Shown here: positions 32,589-41,724 of the stretch, in pieces
Layout of the letters: the number at the start of each line of letters is the position of its first letter
How positions within the stretch are numbered: the stretch's first letter is position 1
Source: UBA1413 sp964472165
GTDB taxonomy: Bacteria; Bacteroidota; Bacteroidia; Bacteroidales; Prolixibacteraceae
Direction: 5' to 3'
Assembly: GCA_964472165.1 (NCBI GenBank)
Contig: CAYYJE010000008.1
Coordinates: forward strand, 1 to 47,484
Length of the DNA stretch: 47,484 bases
The notes under the pieces: model-generated
Databases searched by the model: none
Told to the model about the DNA's origin: nothing
The model's input: the letters and a program-made list of their open reading frames with translations, nothing else
Made by a program: the position numbers and the translations under genes

Positions 32589-33311
32589 ATGAAAGAATTT
32601 ATCAGAAACTACCTGAAGTATGTCAAAGCCTCCAACCTCGAAACGGGTGACTTTGCGGGTCCGGTTGTGACCATTTCGAGGCAGACAGGTTGCTCTGCCA
32701 GGAGAATTGCCATTAAACTTTCCAAGATACTAACCGGTTACAGTTATATGTCGGATACCAAAACTGATGCGGAGTGGCTTTGGGCCGACAAAGATACTTT
32801 CCGGCAGACCATCAGGGATGTGCAGGAAGAACTGACAAGCAGAAATATTGACAATCCGGAGATGCTGGAACGCGTTCAGATTATTTCAAAGGCTTTTTCA
32901 AAAGAGAGGTTCGAGGGAGAACCGGACGAAGACGCATTGACCATTCTCAAGGATGTAATCCTGAAGCTGGCCATACAGGGACGCTACATCATCCTGGGCA
33001 GGGGAGCCACCACCCTGTTGGCGGATCTCCCCAACCGGCTGAGCGTCCGTCTGGAAGCTCCGCTTGAATGGAGAATTAACCGCGTAGCCCAGATGAAAAA
33101 CCTGAGCAGGCAGGAGGCAGAGGAATATGTACTGAAATCAGATGAAAAGAGAAGCCGCTTCACCGAATCAGTCATCGGCCGGAAATATGAAAATTCCGAT
33201 TTCGATCTGATCTTCAACTATGCCAGTCTTTCCGATGATCAGATTGTCGAAGTAATGGTCAACATATTGAAAAGCAAGAAGATCATCTCATTCGGAGATG
33301 AATATTATTAA
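32589..33311 (+). CDS. Cytidylate-kinase-like family protein with altered P-loop
   Basis: A 240-residue protein of the cytidylate kinase-like family (PF13189 type). The N-terminal loop TISRQTGCSARRIAIKLSKI corresponds to the nucleotide kinase P-loop region but lacks the usual GxxxxGK[ST]; Arg31 and Arg38-39 replace it in part. RYIILGRGATTLLADLPNRLSVRLEAP and the lid RVAQMKNLSRQEAEEYVLKSDEKRSRF follow. The family is widespread in Bacteroidota without a confirmed substrate. A strong hairpin terminator begins on its stop codon. Confidence 0.8.
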   Translation: MKEFIRNYLKYVKASNLETGDFAGPVVTISRQTGCSARRIAIKLSKILTGYSYMSDTKTDAEWLWADKDTFRQTIRDVQEELTSRNIDNPEMLERVQIISKAFSKERFEGEPDEDALTILKDVILKLAIQGRYIILGRGATTLLADLPNRLSVRLEAPLEWRINRVAQMKNLSRQEAEEYVLKSDEKRSRFTESVIGRKYENSDFDLIFNYASLSDDQIVEVMVNILKSKKIISFGDEYY

Positions 33312-33338
33312 AAAAAAGAGGCTTCCGCCTCTTTTTTT
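33311..33338. terminator. Bidirectional intrinsic terminator
   Basis: AAAAAAAGAGGC, the loop TTCC and GCCTCTTTTTTT form a perfect hairpin with a T-run on either strand. The left end touches the TAA of the cytidylate-kinase-like gene and the right end touches the TAA of the convergent Gfo/Idh gene. This is the clearest terminator in the window. Confidence 0.9.
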
Positions 33339-34711
33339 TAATATTTAAACACTTTTTTTCCTGCTCTTACCTGCCTGATCTTAGGATCAAATGTCACCGG
33401 CAATCCGGTCCGGAAGGCTGCATTGGCCATGATACAGGCCACCGCATGGTTATATCCTGCCTCAACCGGGGCATTGGTCTGTTTGCGTGATAAAACACAA
33501 TCCATCCAGTTGCGCATATGGGCAGAAGTCTGGCTGTCGCCGCTGGTATTGGCAGCAGTCTCCACATATACTTTTGGAAGCTCATACTCTTCCAGCAGGT
33601 TGGCTTTAAGATTCATGGCAGAAGCTTCCCTTTCCCGCAAACCTCCCTCTGGAGTTACTTTGTTTGAATCCAGGTTAAGCATCCCTCCGTTGGAATAGTA
33701 AAGTTCCTTGGTGCCACCGGCTCCGTTGCTGAACCTTGAAGAATAGACTACCTGAAACCCTTTAGATTTATCATCCAACGGCCCGTAGTCGAATACAGAA
33801 GTCAGAGTGTCGGCATTGGTCCGTCCATCCCTCCACTGGTAAATGCCACCGTTGGAGACCACACTCCGCGGGTAATCCAAACCGGTGAACCAGTGAACCG
33901 TGTCAATCTGGTGGCACATCCACTGCCCGGGAATCCCCGAGGAATAAGGCCAGAACAACCGGTATTCAAGGTATTTACGAGGATCCCATGCTGCTTTGGG
34001 GCGGTTCATCTGGTACCTCACCCAGTCGGTATCGCTCTGTTTTATTGAGGCGCAGAGATCCGGGCGGCGCCAGCGACCCGGCTGGTTCACATTCCAGGTC
34101 ATCTCCACCATGACAATATCACCAAACTTTCCCGATTTGATATACTCATTGGCAGCATGGTAATTGGGAGCACTCCTGCGCTGAGATCCGATCTGGACAA
34201 TAGATTTGGAGGCATGCACAGCTTTCAGTGCCACATTCGCATCATCCATGGTTTCTGCAAACGGCTTTTCACAATAGACATCCTTGCCTGCCTTCACCGC
34301 TTCCGCCAGATGAAGGGCATGCTGAAAATCAGCGGTACTGATGATGACTGCATCGATATCATTCCGCTCATAAAGCTCATCATTATTCCTGCATATGGCC
34401 ACATCCCATCCGGAACCATTCTTAATGAAGGCACTTCCCTCCTCCCGACGCCGGTTCCAGATGTCGGATAAAGCTACCATTTCAAAATTCAGCTGTTTGG
34501 CATGGTCCATAAAACTCGGGAACAGCGCCCCCCTGAACCTGTCAGAGAAACCGGCTATGCCAACCCTGACCTTGCCGTTGGCACCCATAATATTTCCATA
34601 GCTTTTGGCACTCATTCCCGGAGCCACTCCTCCCCATACACTACTTCCCACGGCTATGCCTGCGGAACCCAGTGCGGCCTTTTTAATAAATGTTCTGCGT
34701 GATTCTTCCAT
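33338..34711 (-). CDS. Tat-exported Gfo/Idh/MocA-family oxidoreductase
   Basis: A 457-residue protein with a twin-arginine signal (SRRTFIKKAALGSAGIAVG), so it is exported folded, probably with bound NAD(P). The Rossmann domain starts at VRVGIAGFSDRFRG and contains GKDVYCEKPFAETMDDA. The C-terminal domain includes GIPGQWMCHQIDTVHWFTG. Such exported oxidoreductases, like the periplasmic GFOR, use tightly bound cofactor and act on sugars. It is the last gene of the minus-strand sugar cluster, 40 bp after the DUF1080 gene. Confidence 0.9.
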   Translation of the reverse strand: MEESRRTFIKKAALGSAGIAVGSSVWGGVAPGMSAKSYGNIMGANGKVRVGIAGFSDRFRGALFPSFMDHAKQLNFEMVALSDIWNRRREEGSAFIKNGSGWDVAICRNNDELYERNDIDAVIISTADFQHALHLAEAVKAGKDVYCEKPFAETMDDANVALKAVHASKSIVQIGSQRRSAPNYHAANEYIKSGKFGDIVMVEMTWNVNQPGRWRRPDLCASIKQSDTDWVRYQMNRPKAAWDPRKYLEYRLFWPYSSGIPGQWMCHQIDTVHWFTGLDYPRSVVSNGGIYQWRDGRTNADTLTSVFDYGPLDDKSKGFQVVYSSRFSNGAGGTKELYYSNGGMLNLDSNKVTPEGGLREREASAMNLKANLLEEYELPKVYVETAANTSGDSQTSAHMRNWMDCVLSRKQTNAPVEAGYNHAVACIMANAAFRTGLPVTFDPKIRQVRAGKKVFKY

Positions 34712-34751
34712 GTTATACAGGTTTTAATTTTTGGTTTATATTTTTTCAGCT

Positions 34752-36092
34752 TTATTTCAGTTCCCGGATCTTTATATTCCTGAACATCACTTCATCGCCA
34801 TGCTCCTGCAGCAGAACCGGAGCCTCGGAAGCCATGCCGAAATTTTCAAAATCAGCAAATTTGCTCCGGGCTACCAACACCTTGTAGATGTTGTTACCCC
34901 TCACATATTCCAGTATTTTTCTCCCGTTGAGCCAATGCTCGACCCTGTTGTCTGGATACAATATCACAGCTGCACGGTTCCATTCACCAGCTTTGTTGAC
35001 GAAGCGGGGTTCCTTTACAGGCGGAATCAGGTCGTAAAGCGAACCCAGTGTCCTGTTTCCAACAGCACCCATCGCCCCATCGGGATGTTCTGTATCGTCA
35101 AGAATCTGATACTCAAGCCCAATTGACGGACCATTGTTCCCTGTACAATATTTGACACCACTGTTGGCTCCTTTTTTCATATTGAAATCAAACCTCAATT
35201 CAAAAGCCCCGAATTTTTCCGTGGTCACGATATCTCCTCCGGGCTTTACCCCATCCTTTGATGAAAGGACGATCAGATTCCCGTCATTCACGATCCACCC
35301 TGATGAAGGGAAACCTTCTGCATTTGCGCTTTTCCATCCTTTCGTGGTTTGGCCGTCAAAAAGAAGCCTGAAACCCTGTTTCTTCTCAGCGTCACTCAGG
35401 GAATTGGGAATCAGGTTAACCACATAAATGTCGTCAAACGGAGAGGGCTCCAAACTGCCGGTCTGGATCCGGATATTTTTCCATCTGATTTTCGATCCTT
35501 CCTTCTCTTTGGAATTAATCGAATGAACCTGCAAGGCGATGAAACCCTCTTTTGTCATGTCATCGATGAGCCATGCCGTGGGAACACCGTTTACCCAGAT
35601 CCGGATTGAGTTTCCGATACACTCCAACCGGTAGTGGTTCCATTCACTTTGTATGAAAGCTGTTTTCGCAGCGGGATTTAAATCCAGGGTGTACAACCAG
35701 CCACGCCGGGCTTCATCATAGATGCCCCCTGACCATGCCCTTGACGACGGATCTACTTCACACTGGTAGCCGTGAACCCTGCCATTCATCACTTCAGGCT
35801 TACTCTCACTCCTGAACTGAATGCCTGAATTCATGTCCGACTCAGTCAGTAAATCGAGTTCGAGAATGAAATCCCCGTAACTTTTTTCGGTCACCAGGAA
35901 AGAATTGGGCGTGTTCATCACCGTGGTTCCCACAATCTCACCATTCACCACCTCATATTTTGCCTTCCCGTTAAGCTGTTTCCAGCCAGTTAAATCATTC
36001 CCGTTGAAAAGATTCTCCCACTCTTTGACGGAGGATGCCCCCGATGAAAATGAAATTGATGCGGCAAACAGAAATATTAGAATTCGCTTCAT
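34752..36092 (-). CDS. Exported protein with two DUF1080 (3-keto-disaccharide hydrolase-like) domains
   Basis: A 446-residue protein with signal peptide MKRILIFLFAASISFSSGAS. Two concanavalin-like DUF1080 domains follow, at about 22-215 (EWENLFNGNDLTGWK...RWKNIRIQTG) and about 238-445 (GFRLLFDGQTTKGWK...MFRNIKIREL). Both show the family's start (LFDG...GW) and end ([RW]FRNI[RK]I). DUF1080 proteins have been linked to 3-keto-glycoside hydrolysis and often occur beside Gfo/Idh oxidoreductases, as here. The upstream in-frame codons (to 36143) overlap the promoter box, so 36092 is taken as start. Confidence 0.88.
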   Translation of the reverse strand: MKRILIFLFAASISFSSGASSVKEWENLFNGNDLTGWKQLNGKAKYEVVNGEIVGTTVMNTPNSFLVTEKSYGDFILELDLLTESDMNSGIQFRSESKPEVMNGRVHGYQCEVDPSSRAWSGGIYDEARRGWLYTLDLNPAAKTAFIQSEWNHYRLECIGNSIRIWVNGVPTAWLIDDMTKEGFIALQVHSINSKEKEGSKIRWKNIRIQTGSLEPSPFDDIYVVNLIPNSLSDAEKKQGFRLLFDGQTTKGWKSANAEGFPSSGWIVNDGNLIVLSSKDGVKPGGDIVTTEKFGAFELRFDFNMKKGANSGVKYCTGNNGPSIGLEYQILDDTEHPDGAMGAVGNRTLGSLYDLIPPVKEPRFVNKAGEWNRAAVILYPDNRVEHWLNGRKILEYVRGNNIYKVLVARSKFADFENFGMASEAPVLLQEHGDEVMFRNIKIRELK

Positions 36093-36140
36093 AATTGAAA
36101 AGGTTAATTTAATTGTTTCCGTGTACGATAACGACACCAG

Positions 36141-36148
36141 CAAATTTA
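36141..36148 (-). promoter_or_regulatory. TAAATTTG -7 box for the DUF1080 gene
   Basis: An exact TAnnTTTG on the minus strand, 49 bp before the chosen ATG, predicting a leader of about 40 nt. There is no -33 TTTG. It suggests the DUF1080-Gfo/Idh pair can be transcribed separately from the rhamnosidase genes. Confidence 0.4.
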
Positions 36149-36194
36149 AATAAAATAAGTTCCGGATGTAACGAAAAAGAAATAATTGTAGTTG

Positions 36195-38468
36195 TTACTT
36201 TCTGACTTCAAATTTGTTCTTCCCGGAGCCCACAGATTCGATTACTGCATAATTCCCCTGAACGGTAAAAGGGACGGCCAAACCATTGATCAGAACCTTC
36301 TGTTTTTTATTGAGAAGGGGCAGATATACCTGTGCAATTGAATTAGCCGGTACGGCAAGTTCCATGTCAAACGAAACGCCAGGTTTATTTTTAAACGCCA
36401 TCCGTACTTCTCCGCGGGGAACAGGATGTTTGATCTCTGCCCATTCCAGGGTGGAAGGTTGTGGCTTAATCCTGATCCGGCTGAATCCGGGTTCCAGCGG
36501 TTCAATCCCCATCAGCTTCCGGGGAATCAGATTTGCCGGGACTGCTCCCCAGGCATGGTTCCAGTCCTGGTTCGGTTTGTATTTGTTGTCCCAGGCTTCC
36601 AGGGTGATGGTTGACCCGACCCTGATCATGTTGTACCAGCTCCTTTCAGCGGTGGATGCAAGCAGCTGAAGACCATAATCGCCATCATTCCCGTCATAGA
36701 TGGCATCCATTAGGAACTGCGAACCGTAGACACTGCAGGCCATACCCCTGGTGCGGATAAAAGCGGTAACCGTCTTCACATACCGGTCAGGAACCAGCCC
36801 AAAGGCCAGCGGAAACATATTCGCATGCAACGATGCATGGTCAGTTCCCCAACCATCCACATAAATTCCTCTTTTCCTGTCAAGCAGTTTTTCATTGAAA
36901 GCCTTTTTCAACCTGACAGCCTTTTCTTCAAACATGAGCACGTCTTCCCTGTGGCCGGTGACTTCAGCAATCCTCCCCATCAGCACCAGCGCCCGGTAAT
37001 GATACGCATTCACCACTGTGTTGATGTCCTGGAAGACAAAACCATCAGTCTCCCCCTCCTCATTTTTTCCAAGCCCAAGAATACCCTTCTGTGGCCAGTC
37101 CACAATATCCTTTAACGTTCCGTTAAAATGGATGGACTGAAGGACTCCGGAAGTAACCTTTCCGGTACGGGTACTGATAAAACCCATGTCATCGGCAAGA
37201 GGCAGCAAAGCCTTTGCTTTCAGGTCGGTGTAATACTTTTTGAGAAGGTCACTGTTACCGGTATACATATAATCGTCCCAGGCCATCAGCACAGTCTGCA
37301 AGATCCATTCCGTCGGCCATGTAGGTTTAAAGATCAGGTATTCCAGTGTGTGGCGGGCTAAGCTGTATTCACGGGCCACCCCGTAATGGCCCAGCTGATT
37401 AATCAGGGCATCTGCCTCATAAGGTATTCTTTCACGATCGCCATCCACATAAATCCCCGCAAAAGAGGTTGCCTTGATCGAATATTTGCACAGATCCCAA
37501 ACCCGGTTAAGTACCGTGTCAGAACTGGCAAAACCGGATTCCTCTTCGTCAAAAGGATAGAAGACCGTTTCGCGGATGGCCATTTCCCGCGATATCTTCC
37601 CGGAATAGTTATCTATCTCACAGTACCGGAAGGGTGTAACCTCCCCGGTGTACACCGGCATCAGCACTGCCTGAGACCCCGTATTCCTTTTGTCAGGTGC
37701 GATCAATACCGTATAAGTATGCCATCCCTTTTTCAGAACCAGGGAATAATGGGAGTAGCGGATCGTCCCACCCGGTTTGCGGTCAATCCGACCGTCTTTC
37801 ATTGCTTCACCCAAATGAATGTGCACACTGTCACCAGACTGTTTCGCATGGAGAACCAGCCTCATGCGGCCAAAGGCTGCTTTTCCGAAATCCACAAAGT
37901 ACCCTCCACCGTGCATTGGCCTCACTTCCACGGGATATTCATCCTGTTTCTGCAGTGGATACGTGGTCGTTTTATAATCCTCCAGCTTGCCGGCCATTAA
38001 AAAACTTACGGCTTCCGAAAACGGGGACTCCTTACCCTTGTCACTCCATGTCTTCACTCTCCAGAAATAGACTTTACCTGCTTCCAGCGGTTTACCCCCG
38101 TACACCACATTGAGCGACTGGCTGCTTTCCGTCTTTCCGCTGTCCCACATATCGCCCGACCCGTTCCTGATATTCTCTGCCGCGGAGGCAACCAGAATCC
38201 GGTAAGCCGCTTGTCTCACACTATTCTCCCCCGAATTGACAACCCACCCGAAAAAGGGTTGTGTCTGGCCAATCGTTGCAAACTGGAAACTTTCCCTTCT
38301 GTGAACTGCCGCATCAAGTGAAATCACAGCCGGATACCCATTCAGAAATACTTGTCCGGGATGCGAGAGAAAATTGACGGTCAACCCGGATGGAGGAACG
38401 CCGGCTGAAGCGGAGAACAGCCAGCTTTGTGCAAGAAACGTGAGGCAAAATAAGACGATTTTCTTCAT
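36195..38468 (-). CDS. Family 78-type alpha-L-rhamnosidase, exported
   Basis: A 757-residue protein with signal peptide MKKIVLFCLTFLAQSWLFSASA. An N-terminal fibronectin-like segment (QAAYRILVASAAENIRN...VYFWRVKTWSDKG) precedes a beta-sandwich and the (alpha/alpha)6 barrel. The barrel has YVDGDRERIPYEADALINQL, the acidic cluster of this GH78 branch, and ITLEAWDNKY...NHAWGAVPANLI, which carries the general-base Glu region. A C-terminal beta domain follows (GFSRIRIKPQP). It should release alpha-L-rhamnose from glycans or glycosides in the envelope. It lies 84 bp after the GH106 gene with its own weak promoter. Confidence 0.88.
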   Translation of the reverse strand: MKKIVLFCLTFLAQSWLFSASAGVPPSGLTVNFLSHPGQVFLNGYPAVISLDAAVHRRESFQFATIGQTQPFFGWVVNSGENSVRQAAYRILVASAAENIRNGSGDMWDSGKTESSQSLNVVYGGKPLEAGKVYFWRVKTWSDKGKESPFSEAVSFLMAGKLEDYKTTTYPLQKQDEYPVEVRPMHGGGYFVDFGKAAFGRMRLVLHAKQSGDSVHIHLGEAMKDGRIDRKPGGTIRYSHYSLVLKKGWHTYTVLIAPDKRNTGSQAVLMPVYTGEVTPFRYCEIDNYSGKISREMAIRETVFYPFDEEESGFASSDTVLNRVWDLCKYSIKATSFAGIYVDGDRERIPYEADALINQLGHYGVAREYSLARHTLEYLIFKPTWPTEWILQTVLMAWDDYMYTGNSDLLKKYYTDLKAKALLPLADDMGFISTRTGKVTSGVLQSIHFNGTLKDIVDWPQKGILGLGKNEEGETDGFVFQDINTVVNAYHYRALVLMGRIAEVTGHREDVLMFEEKAVRLKKAFNEKLLDRKRGIYVDGWGTDHASLHANMFPLAFGLVPDRYVKTVTAFIRTRGMACSVYGSQFLMDAIYDGNDGDYGLQLLASTAERSWYNMIRVGSTITLEAWDNKYKPNQDWNHAWGAVPANLIPRKLMGIEPLEPGFSRIRIKPQPSTLEWAEIKHPVPRGEVRMAFKNKPGVSFDMELAVPANSIAQVYLPLLNKKQKVLINGLAVPFTVQGNYAVIESVGSGKNKFEVRK

Positions 38469-38478
38469 AATTTTTTTT

Positions 38479-38510
38479 CCAATATAGTTTTAAAATAGCG
38501 CACATCCAAA
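38479..38510 (-). promoter_or_regulatory. Weak promoter upstream of the GH78 gene
   Basis: On the minus strand TTTG (38510-38507), a 20-bp spacer and TATATTGG (38486-38479) match the Bacteroidota pattern with one mismatch in the -7 box. The box ends 11 bp before the ATG, which would make the transcript almost leaderless. Confidence 0.3.
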
Positions 38511-38552
38511 ATCCGGAACACCGGGTAAAAAAGCACGCGCAGGAGAATTTTC

Positions 38553-41500
38553 CTATTGAAGGGGCATCTCTTTGTGCATTATCAGTTTCACCGGGCCGGC
38601 AAGACCGGATTTACGAAGCAGGATTTCCTTGCCGGGCAATTCAAATTTTTTCACATTTGTACGGGTAACTCTTTCTTCTTCTGACAGATAACTATCCCCG
38701 ATCAACCGGTTAACCCAGGAGTTGACCACGGTTACTTCGAGGGTATTGCTGCCGGGTTTAACCAATCGGGTGATGTCGGTCACAAAGGGCGGTATCCAGA
38801 GAATTACCTCCTCGCTTCCATTAATGCGCACGGAGGCAATTTCCTGTACATTTCCAAGGTCCAGCATAATTTGATGACCCGGAATCTCCTCTTTTGCCAG
38901 AGAGAATTGGGTGGTATAGAATGCCCTTCCGGCGTAATATTTTATCCGTTCGTCTGCTGAAGTGTCCCAGAATATGAGACTGTCGGCAGTTACTACCTCA
39001 TGAGGTCCCCACTTCTCTTCGAACCGGAGCATCCATGGTGAGGTTACATTTTTTTCCGACCATGGGAAGGCCGCATCAAATTCCGAAACAGTCTGATCAG
39101 ACCATGTGATGCTGTATTTTCCGGGGATTTGCACCACAACCTTCTTGTCGCTAGGGGTGCCTGAAAAACTGATTGCAGGCATCCTTCCCGGAAGGATTTT
39201 ACCGTCCGGGAACAGGAGTGAGTCATTCCTTTCAACCCGTACAATATGTTTTTCCGGTTTTCTCTCCCTGAAGACCACAAAGCGCGAGCCTTCGGGCGGG
39301 AGATGGAGTAAAACTTCGGTTAGGCCGTTTTCCTCCCTGTATACCAAACTCTTCTCTGCTTTCCCTGTAACAGGATTCCACAATTCCGGAACCTTGCCGG
39401 TAACCCTGAACTTTGCGGTCACTTCTTCAAACCGGTCAGGGGGATCAGGGAGGTACCGGTACTTTGTATCGTTGATTCCGTGGCGTGCCAGACGGTTGAC
39501 CACAAAATAGATCTCCTCCGAAGGAGTGGAACGGTGGATATACTCAAGGTGGGTGTCTTCGTAAGGTGAAGACCACAAAAAATCGGGTTTTATTTCCAGA
39601 AGGCCGAGGATTTCATCAGGTTTTATGCCTGAAAACACCCGTCCTTTGCCAACTTTCCGGTCAATGGGAGCTACAGTTTCAGGCCCCCACAACCGTTGAG
39701 CAATTTTCTGAACCTCCCTGTCACTTTCAGGGTAATCGGTCAGCCCGGTTGCTTTTTCAGGCCGTGGCCCCGCGAGAATCAATCCCTGGTTGACAAGTTT
39801 TTCCAGTTTCCGGAGCAGGGGAAGCCTTATTGAGGTTTCGCCGGGTAACACCAGAATGGAATACGTCATTCCATCGGGAAGGACGATTTTGCCGTTCCGG
39901 ACCGAGACCCTGTCCATCAGCACGTCGTAACTGCATTTGTCCCAGTCGTAACCCATACCAGGGTCCTCCGCTTCCTCTTTCAGGAAGATAAAATTCGGGA
40001 CGTCATCTCCGTAATAATAGAGGACATCTGCTGTAAACAAACCTTGCGAAAGCATAAATGATACGCGGTTCATGTAACGGATGAAAGCTTCGGATTCCTT
40101 CCACCATGTGGTGTGGCGGTTAAGGTGTGTTCCTGCAAAATATTCATTTCCGGGACGCCCGTATTCGTCCGGCGACGCGGTATAGGTATGCCAGACGATA
40201 CGGTTTACCCCGGAGCAGAAAATCCGGTCGATTACGTTTTTGCAATCCTTCGGAGGTCTCTCCCACTGCGGACCTATGCTCGTCGGACCCTCCGCCATCA
40301 CAAACTGTTTTCCGTAAAGGTGGGCCACACTGGCGCTCTGTTTCACGATCAGACGCTGGTCATCCGCCACCCGGTGGGTATTTGACCTGACCCAGAATTC
40401 ACCCATCGGCACATCGTTGTTTCCCATGGTTCTGACGGCATCGATCGGGGCCGAATGGGGACCTCCCGACTCAGGGTGGGTGTAAACTCCGTAGTCATGG
40501 GCAAGTTGGGTGAACGTACCGTAGAAATCTTCAGCCACCAGATCGGCAACGGTCAACCTGAAATCCCGCAGAAAACGGTTTGATAATTCCCGGGTGCCGA
40601 CAATTCTACCGGTGAGAACCGGCAAGTAAGGTGCCGGATCATAACCCCTCCGCGATCTGAACTCTTCCATATAATCATCAGTCCAGTTGGCAACCCCCAT
40701 CTCCCAGCTGTCGGTGTGAATAAACTTAAGGGAACTTCCGGCTGATTTTGCATTTTCGATGAGTTTGGAAATTACGTCCCTGTCGTACCGGAGCAATGCC
40801 TCCCGGTTGAGATGGTCCATGGAGAGTCCGTCCCATCCGTCACTGGATGTGGAGACTTTCACACCGGTGCAGGTCATTCCGTAGCGGATGAGTGTCCACT
40901 CCCCTTCGGGAATATCCCAGGTCAGCACACCCTCCTGCACATAAGGGGTGACGTCCAGCACATCCTCTTTCCGGAGGCCGTTTCCGGGACCGGGGAAATC
41001 TTCTCTGAGCTTGTACAGCGGATATATCCCTGCCCACCCGATGCGTGTTTCCAGAGTTTTAATCCGCAGGTCCCTGATTCCTGCGGTGTCGCCTTCCATG
41101 TCAGGAAGATTGCGCACAGCCTGCACCAGAATATCCTGGTACAACAACTTCCGGGGGGGTGAGGGCAATTCCAGGGATACTTTTGCCGGGCCTGCAAGCG
41201 TGGTGTCACTCCAGGTAACTTTCTTCATGGCATATTCTGGGGTTACCGAAGGTCCTCCCGGATTCCATCCGCTCTGGACGTTGATGGAAAGCACGAGTCC
41301 CAGGCGGTCAGCTTCACTGACGGCAAAACGGAAAAGTTCCAGCCATTCCTCACTCAGGAAAGGAGGTCCTGCTTCCGTTTTGGATGCCACAGTATAACTG
41401 GAAGAACCGGCGTCAAAAATAATAGCTCCTCCATACCCGTTGGCCTTCATCGCCTCAAGGTCTTTGGTGATGCAATCCTTGGTAATGTTGCTGTTCAGCC

Positions 41501-41678
41501 ACCACCAGAAAGCCCTGACCCTGGCATAACCGGGGGGATTTACGAAATCACTTTCCAGATCTGCGGAAGGGAGGGCCCGGGTGATGCCGTTGTCGTACTT
41601 AACCTGTGGATGGTCCGCACACCCCATCACGATTAATAACAAGACGGCCACAAAAAGAAGCGCTGATTTTCCTGGCAT
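38553..41678 (-). CDS. Family 106-type glycosyl hydrolase (alpha-L-rhamnosidase), lipoprotein
   Basis: A 1041-residue lipoprotein. The start at 41678 gives MPGKSALLFVAVLLLIVMGC with the lipobox VMGC. The GH106-type sequence includes VRAFWWWLNSNITKDCITKD, MKANGYGGAIIFD, KFIHTDSWEMGVANWTDD, FVMAEGPTSIGPQWERPPKD and GVNRIVWHTYTASPDE, and ends with a jelly-roll domain (IMLDLGNVQEIASVRING). GH106 enzymes are calcium-dependent inverting alpha-L-rhamnosidases acting on rhamnogalacturonans. It lies between the isomerase (46 bp) and GH78, which supports a shared rhamnoside pathway. Confidence 0.9.
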   Translation of the reverse strand: MPGKSALLFVAVLLLIVMGCADHPQVKYDNGITRALPSADLESDFVNPPGYARVRAFWWWLNSNITKDCITKDLEAMKANGYGGAIIFDAGSSSYTVASKTEAGPPFLSEEWLELFRFAVSEADRLGLVLSINVQSGWNPGGPSVTPEYAMKKVTWSDTTLAGPAKVSLELPSPPRKLLYQDILVQAVRNLPDMEGDTAGIRDLRIKTLETRIGWAGIYPLYKLREDFPGPGNGLRKEDVLDVTPYVQEGVLTWDIPEGEWTLIRYGMTCTGVKVSTSSDGWDGLSMDHLNREALLRYDRDVISKLIENAKSAGSSLKFIHTDSWEMGVANWTDDYMEEFRSRRGYDPAPYLPVLTGRIVGTRELSNRFLRDFRLTVADLVAEDFYGTFTQLAHDYGVYTHPESGGPHSAPIDAVRTMGNNDVPMGEFWVRSNTHRVADDQRLIVKQSASVAHLYGKQFVMAEGPTSIGPQWERPPKDCKNVIDRIFCSGVNRIVWHTYTASPDEYGRPGNEYFAGTHLNRHTTWWKESEAFIRYMNRVSFMLSQGLFTADVLYYYGDDVPNFIFLKEEAEDPGMGYDWDKCSYDVLMDRVSVRNGKIVLPDGMTYSILVLPGETSIRLPLLRKLEKLVNQGLILAGPRPEKATGLTDYPESDREVQKIAQRLWGPETVAPIDRKVGKGRVFSGIKPDEILGLLEIKPDFLWSSPYEDTHLEYIHRSTPSEEIYFVVNRLARHGINDTKYRYLPDPPDRFEEVTAKFRVTGKVPELWNPVTGKAEKSLVYREENGLTEVLLHLPPEGSRFVVFRERKPEKHIVRVERNDSLLFPDGKILPGRMPAISFSGTPSDKKVVVQIPGKYSITWSDQTVSEFDAAFPWSEKNVTSPWMLRFEEKWGPHEVVTADSLIFWDTSADERIKYYAGRAFYTTQFSLAKEEIPGHQIMLDLGNVQEIASVRINGSEEVILWIPPFVTDITRLVKPGSNTLEVTVVNSWVNRLIGDSYLSEEERVTRTNVKKFELPGKEILLRKSGLAGPVKLIMHKEMPLQ

Positions 41679-41724
41679 AGTGAGAAATATTGGTAGATAA
41701 ATAACACCAGACATCCAGTGATTC

